Assembly: GCA_900549415.1 (NCBI GenBank)
Contig: URNX01000006.1
Location: forward strand, 34,035-98,034
DNA: 64,000 nucleotides
Direction of reading: 5' to 3'
DNA from: an uncultured bacterium
Lineage (GTDB): Bacteria; Verrucomicrobiota; Lentisphaeria; Victivallales; UBA1829
The notes under the pieces: model-generated
Told to the model about the DNA's origin: nothing
What the model saw: the letters and a program-made list of their open reading frames with translations, nothing else
The model's database searches: none
Shown here: piece by piece, positions 60,301-64,000 of the stretch
How the letters are laid out: each line of letters starts with the position of its first letter
Position numbering within the stretch: position 1 is the first letter of the stretch
Made by a program: the position numbers and the translations under genes

Positions 60301-63300
60301 TGGAGGTCCCGTCGAGGTTGACCGTGCCCTTGTTGAGGAGCGCGGAGTTGGCTTTGACCGTGGATCCGGATTCGACGTTCAGGGTTGCGCCCGTGCCGAT
60401 CGCGAATGCCGCGCCGTACTTGCCCGGGTATTCATTGCCGCCGTTGAACGTAAGGCCAAGCACAGCATTGTTCGAGAGGTTCATCTCGGAACCGGCCTCT
60501 TCCACATCCTGCCATCCGGCGTTGTGGATCTTGGCGCCGATGCCGAACCAGCCGTTGCTGCGGGAGCCGTCCGCGTAGTAGACGTTGCCGCCGTTGACGT
60601 TCATGACGCCCTTGTTCTTGTCGCGTCCGGCAACGGATTCGCCGAGGCCGTTCTCGCTGAACAGGTACAGGAAGCCTTCCACGTTGATGGTTCCCTTGTT
60701 CTGGAGCTCGCCGATAACCGTAACGGTAGCCTTCGCTTCGATGACGGTCGTGGAACCGACCTTGTTATACATGTGCTTGCTGACGCCGATGTTTGCATCC
60801 GCCTTGACGGTGAGTGTTCCGGTGATGTCATCGGAAACTGCGTCATTGTATCTGCGGTCGACCATGAGGTTGTCGACGTAAACGGATCCTTCGAGAGCTC
60901 CGTTGACGGAAGCTCCGCTGTTTCCGGAGAAGACGAGCGTGCCGAAGTAACCGTCCTTGACCGTGACATTGCCGTAGGCGACGGTGTGCTCGGTCGAATC
61001 CATGATGGTGGAGTCGACGAGTGTCGTGCCGTCGTTCAGAATGATCATTCCGGTGTTGCTGACGTCGATCGTCTTGATCGAGGATTTGCCGTAGACGTTG
61101 ATCGTTCCGCTGTTGGTGAGCGTTCCGTCAACGTTGAGGACGGAGTCTGTGACCGACATTGTTCCGGCGTTGGCTGCGTTTCCGTTGATCTTGACGGTGG
61201 AGTTGTTGTTGAGACTGATGACAGCCTCTTCCGCATCGCTTGCCGTCAGACCGCCCGCGATGAGGACCGAATTGTCCATCGTGAGAGCCGGAGCCTGCTT
61301 GCCGTTCACTTTGTTGCGGTTCCACATCTCGAGCCAGGAGCCGGCGTTCATGACCGTGTTGTTCAGCACGAGGTCGCCGCCCTGGATGGAAGCGTAACTG
61401 AGTTTGACCTGCGGGTTGTTCTCGTCGAGCGTGCCGTTGCCGTTGACCGTCAGCTTGGAATCCCAGCGCATGATGAGGTCTTCCGAGGTGGTCGTGAGGC
61501 TTCCGGTTTCGGAAATCGTCACTTCGGACTTGGCGCCGATGTAGAACAGGTAGGTGTTGACCTTGCCGTCAATGTTCAGTTTGGTTGCCCATATGGACTG
61601 ATAACCGACGTAGAAGGCGCCGCCCCAGCTGCTTTGCGGAACGTTCAAGGTGACGTTTTCACCGATGGTGAAGGTGTGATTCAGACCGTCCTTGCTGACG
61701 AGGTAGACTTTGCCGTCGGTATCCGGTGCATCGGCGGCGTTGCCGATGACGTTCCAGGTGACTGTGACGGGAGCTTCTGCCGTGAGGATGAGGTCGCCCT
61801 TGAGGTCGAACAGCGGAGTGTTGATGTCTTCCGTGAGGTCGGCTTCAACCGTGATGGTCTTGGTCGCTTCCTTGACGGCGCGTCCGGCTTCATCAAGCGA
61901 GGAGAACGCGTTGAATCCGTAGAAGTAACCGGTCTTGCCTTCGATCGCATCGCCGAATTTATATTTGGAATAGGTCGCGTTGACGAGGTAGTTTTCCGCA
62001 TCGGCCTTGCCGATGTAGAGCGAGTTGTCAAGGATCGTGTAACCGATGTTCTCGATTTCGCTCCAGTTGGAGATGACCGTGGTGTAGTCGACCGCATTGC
62101 TTCCGGTGTTTTCCATGACCTTGTAGATGCCGTCCGTGTAACCGGAGACGTCGATGGTGATGGCGCCGTTCGGCGTGGTGAGTCCGCCGAAGGTCAGACG
62201 CGAGGTGTAGTCCATTGCAATCGCCGAATCCAGGAAGACGGTGATGGTTCCCGCCGTGGTGAACTTGGCGTTGTCCGTGAGGGACAGGCTGCCTTTGTAG
62301 AAGGCCATGACGCCCGAGGTCTGGGTGAAGTAACCAAGCTCGATGTTGCCGTTGACGGTAACCGCCGCATTGTTTTTCACCGTGAAGTCGGCTGCGGTAT
62401 TGGTGCGGCCGTACTTGATGTCGCCGATGAGATTGAGTTCGGTTTTATCGCCCTTGACGGAGATATCGCCTCTTGCGGTGCTTGCCGTCGCGGTGTTTCC
62501 GAGCGTGGCTTTCGCGCCGTTCACGAAGGTGAGTTTGCCGGAATCCGCAATGTTGAAGTTCAGGGACTTGAACGTTGCGTTAAGGACATTGAGCACGCCT
62601 TTTCCGTTGAAGTAGGAGAAGGATGTGCTTGCTCCGTTTTGAATGGTCAGCATGCCGTCGGCTCTCAGATAGAGATCGCCGCCGGCTCCGCTGCCGTTGA
62701 ATTCGGATCCTGCGCCGGTGACTAAGACGTTGTAAGCCGCATCGCCCTGATCTTCAGTTGCGGAACCGATGTAGGAGCTTCCGCCGACCGTCAGTTTCGC
62801 TCCGCTGGTGATGGAGATGCTCGCCTTGACGGCGTTCGAGCCGAAGCCGATTCTCAGATCCTTGCTCCAGCCGGTGCTGATGTTTGCGCCGTTGGCAAGA
62901 AGGGTTGTTCCGAACATGAGGATTTCAGAGCCGATGCCCTGATTCGTGTAGCTCGCGGTGGAGTTGATGACCGTATCCGCTCCGAAGGCGGCATCCTGGA
63001 CGGTGATGAATCCGGTTCCGGCCGCGGAGAATTCCGCCGTGATCGCGGAGTTTTTGTTGATGGCGAAGTAATTGTTGTTGGTAATGGTCATCGCCTTCAG
63101 GGTGGATTCGTAGATCACGAGTTCACCGTTGTTGGTGATGTTGCCGACTTCCGCTGTGGAGTCGTAGAAGAGTTCCAGCTTTCCGCCATTGTCGATTACA
63201 ATGGAGTCGCAGAGTTCGCCGCCGTAGGGCACGCGGACCTGTGCGGCTCTTGCCCACCAGAGGTTGGAACCGTTGGTCAGAGAAACCGTTGCTCCCTTCT

Positions 63301-64000
63301 TGACGAGGAAGTTGTAGTTCTCGGAGCCGTTGCCCCAGCCGGACTGACGCAGCGCGGAGTTGTGGAGGCTGAGAGACGCCAGTCCGTTCGTGCCGTCGGT
63401 TTCAACTGCGCTGGCATAGACCACGGAGTTGGTCACGTCGATGGTCGCTCCGTCCGCATCACCGATGGCGTTGAAGTAGTAGCCGGCGAAGATGGTGGAA
63501 TCTTTGATTACCGCCGTGCCGGAGACCTTGAGCGCGAGGTTGCCGTAGGAACCCCAGTCAAGATAGCTGCCGGTGTTGCCGAGCGTGACGTTTTCCGCCT
63601 CGCCGGTGTAGCTGTCGCAGAGACCGACTCTGGAGTTTGTGATCTCGATCGTGGAATCGGCGTAGCTGGTGACCCACATCAGACCGTCGACTTCATTGCC
63701 GCCGTCGACGCGCGAATCGGTGATGTTGAGCGAGGCTCCGCCGAGTTCGCCGTTGCTGTCCTTGCCGGAACGGTATTTCGAGAGTGTGAGATGAGCCTTT
63801 TTGATGTTGACGACAACATCTCTGGAGTTCATCTTCAGTCTCGGGAGGTAAGCGCCCGCACCGTTGGTGATGGTGTATTCGCCTTTGCCGAGCTCGATTG
63901 TTTCGGGAGTGTAGATGAAGGCTTTGTCGGAGACGACACGTCCGGCGTTGCCGAAGTCGATGGTGTTGTTGCCGAGTGCGCCGGCTTTGAACGCATCTTT
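57365..64000 (-). CDS. Giant repetitive beta-helix-like surface protein (partial, N-terminus beyond the window)
   Basis: At least 2,211 residues are encoded; the frame is open to base 64000, so the start lies to the right. The sequence is rich in Asn, Gly, Thr, Ser and Asp and nearly free of Cys. Short strand-turn units recur ('NNSTVKINGNAANAGTMSVT', 'NGELVIYESTLKAMTITNNN'), as in right-handed parallel beta-helix adhesins and autotransporter passengers. Three punctuating segments share a 'G.NAF....EA'-like core (near 58.5, 59.96 and 61.9 kb), e.g. GFNAFSSLDEA and GTNAFGTVEEA. The C-terminus (DDQKSLLIGKLA) is not a classical outer-membrane barrel ending, and no LPxTG or PEP-CTERM signal is present. 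It is immediately upstream of the peptide cassette. Confidence 0.8.
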   Translation of the reverse strand, partial: KDAFKAGALGNNTIDFGNAGRVVSDKAFIYTPETIELGKGEYTITNGAGAYLPRLKMNSRDVVVNIKKAHLTLSKYRSGKDSNGELGGASLNITDSRVDGGNEVDGLMWVTSYADSTIEITNSRVGLCDSYTGEAENVTLGNTGSYLDWGSYGNLALKVSGTAVIKDSTIFAGYYFNAIGDADGATIDVTNSVVYASAVETDGTNGLASLSLHNSALRQSGWGNGSENYNFLVKKGATVSLTNGSNLWWARAAQVRVPYGGELCDSIVIDNGGKLELFYDSTAEVGNITNNGELVIYESTLKAMTITNNNYFAINKNSAITAEFSAAGTGFITVQDAAFGADTVINSTASYTNQGIGSEILMFGTTLLANGANISTGWSKDLRIGFGSNAVKASISITSGAKLTVGGSSYIGSATEDQGDAAYNVLVTGAGSEFNGSGAGGDLYLRADGMLTIQNGASTSFSYFNGKGVLNVLNATFKSLNFNIADSGKLTFVNGAKATLGNTATASTARGDISVKGDKTELNLIGDIKYGRTNTAADFTVKNNAAVTVNGNIELGYFTQTSGVMAFYKGSLSLTDNAKFTTAGTITVFLDSAIAMDYTSRLTFGGLTTPNGAITIDVSGYTDGIYKVMENTGSNAVDYTTVISNWSEIENIGYTILDNSLYIGKADAENYLVNATYSKYKFGDAIEGKTGYFYGFNAFSSLDEAGRAVKEATKTITVEADLTEDINTPLFDLKGDLILTAEAPVTVTWNVIGNAADAPDTDGKVYLVSKDGLNHTFTIGENVTLNVPQSSWGGAFYVGYQSIWATKLNIDGKVNTYLFYIGAKSEVTISETGSLTTTSEDLIMRWDSKLTVNGNGTLDENNPQVKLSYASIQGGDLVLNNTVMNAGSWLEMWNRNKVNGKQAPALTMDNSVLIAGGLTASDAEEAVISLNNNSTVKINGNAANAGTMSVTDSVLNVDGTLTNSGTINVYGKSSIKTIDVSNTGMIILNDGTTLVDSTIMDSTEHTVAYGNVTVKDGYFGTLVFSGNSGASVNGALEGSVYVDNLMVDRRYNDAVSDDITGTLTVKADANIGVSKHMYNKVGSTTVIEAKATVTVIGELQNKGTINVEGFLYLFSENGLGESVAGRDKNKGVMNVNGGNVYYADGSRSNGWFGIGAKIHNAGWQDVEEAGSEMNLSNNAVLGLTFNGGNEYPGKYGAAFAIGTGATLNVESGSTVKANSALLNKGTVNLDGTSSITVGDLLNEATGKINVKAGKNVSFKAGALTNNGEFAVDGGSYQGGTVKVIDLDSINGAEIIVNNIDSKYVYRGDDGDVLFSDASKEILKGNTSWSSIAFGDAVTEAGTDFYKGVNAFDNGTALWAQFEENVTTEVEIGAGDFTDGNATSAIHRFIGGKNVVIRSTAAGDDYAVLSKDSTFEYGVADEATIDADYTITLEGNQQYDWLQVRAAQKDWQTGSTEAGKQIKLNADGTAQAPAHLITLNVNGKVIAKTLNVKEGTLINIDASKGGSLTGNGNGGGGYVVRGMMNVIGKNGTDFDSEATLNLNGAAFTVGYAPNSSKVRGPAFVNITDKAVVTNIMHSFLNFQAPGSILNVDNAKLDVGHIQEATAGNASCDFTFNVKNKADVHAKNSIVLGQDAQNGDDGIFSFNVENSTVAADWNIELKTFSDTTLSTSKMSAAKDFILNGNLSMQNDSTLTVGGNFTNTGSISVGSGSSLDVGTFINRNDFNLNWNASLKMGSFDATSSSITIDMTGFDNKEHALVVVNDTTLDETAVISIVGQDFYDKYKGYLRYDGNTLYLTENLSAEVYVSSGWAGKGQGETVDYNGNTYTIGTNAFGTVEEAKAVNPLLIHIVGGTISKTALEAVKTVLEGDATYTGVITAGTRVNDGVDNRRTVDGDTNVTVNGGTFRSHLIGADSQISGSIRRNGNVTLTINGGDFEKQVAGGMYFYAQNPFDEAVLNGDVNMTINGGTFVKRVYGGCFTQLENEYTAQTKIVGDINLTIDASVNTITFNNMVTAGSRGTGRIYGDINVKVTGAGSNLNFTTKLIGDSNAAGYYNTASGYTEQTYVSGDRIVEFANFQGDFNAELIMFKTLNFSEGTNMTFTSVRLDVSNVSEWNFGFGTELNINAGLNSFEGDKLAFGLDGWDNSSDWTAINGAKDSMIAGWDKAGSVSFFLNGSEYAASWDAAAGAWCNSELGVKLGLGDDQKSLLIGKLA

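Noticed and set aside
57131..62725. Several long open frames on the plus strand opposite the giant surface protein (for example 57131-58948 and 60524-62725)
   Set aside because: Their products are Val/Asp/Gly-rich mirror images of the repetitive minus-strand gene, with no proper ribosome binding sites or domains.

Overview
The window looks like a chromosomal segment of a Lentisphaerota bacterium of the Victivallis type, probably gut-associated. This rests on a pseudopilin of the 'RFSLIELLVVVAIIAILAGMLLPAL' style with Arg rather than Gly before the cleavage point, many glycoside hydrolases beside LacI/GntR/AraC regulators, lysine/alanine-rich histone-H1-like tails on housekeeping proteins, and a very large beta-helix-like surface protein. 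No rRNA marker is present, so the assignment is an inference. Promoters are mostly sigma70-like (TTGAAA/TTGATT, 16-17 bp spacer, TATATT/TATGTT), and most genes have AGGAG-type ribosome binding sites.

Layout. 1-1.7 kb: decaying end of a sugar-uptake locus, with a solute-binding protein broken by an internal deletion. 1.7-5.1 kb: rpsB-tsf plus a secreted protein (minus strand). 5.1-14 kb: a degenerate HypF-like protein, hisB, a lipoprotein, ppdK with an H1-like tail, and bioA. 14-15.2 kb: a GntR-type regulator with an operator palindrome. 15.4-16.6 kb: a phage-like lysis cassette. 16.7-16.9 kb: two tRNA genes (Leu-CAA, Thr-TGU). 17.0-17.4 kb: a highly structured non-coding region directly upstream of the 5-formyl-THF cyclo-ligase gene, a position typical of 6S RNA. 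17.4-24.5 kb: a tightly overlapping run (fau, rny, HD hydrolase, oligopeptide ABC ATPase, DUF3142-like protein, lipoprotein).

24.5-34.8 kb is a carbohydrate region: GH130 with a divergent LacI regulator, an AraC regulator divergent from an operon of pseudopilin, giant clan-A-like glycosidase and GH78 rhamnosidase. 35-37.3 kb: MATE efflux pump and MerR regulator with a textbook 19-bp-spacer operator. 37.4-46.4 kb: ArnT-like glycosyltransferase, DUF4143 ATPase, TrmO, a GcvH-like protein lacking the lipoyl lysine, RluA, a Ser/Thr kinase, an HNH-associated-repeat protein, a DUF4160/DUF2442 pair and a zinc-ribbon protein. 46.4-50 kb: pyrE and secA. 50-51.2 kb: three phage-tail-like genes. 51.3-54.3 kb: GH36 and an EamA transporter.

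The most interesting part is the right end. A five-gene minus-strand operon (54.4-57.3 kb) encodes a 32-residue peptide, an HPr-kinase-like protein, a PqqD-like carrier, an S24/S26-type peptidase and a PF14907-type nucleotidyltransferase. It looks like a peptide-modification (RiPP-like) cassette without a radical SAM enzyme, a cyclase or an exporter. It follows immediately after a >2,200-residue repetitive surface protein that runs off the right edge.
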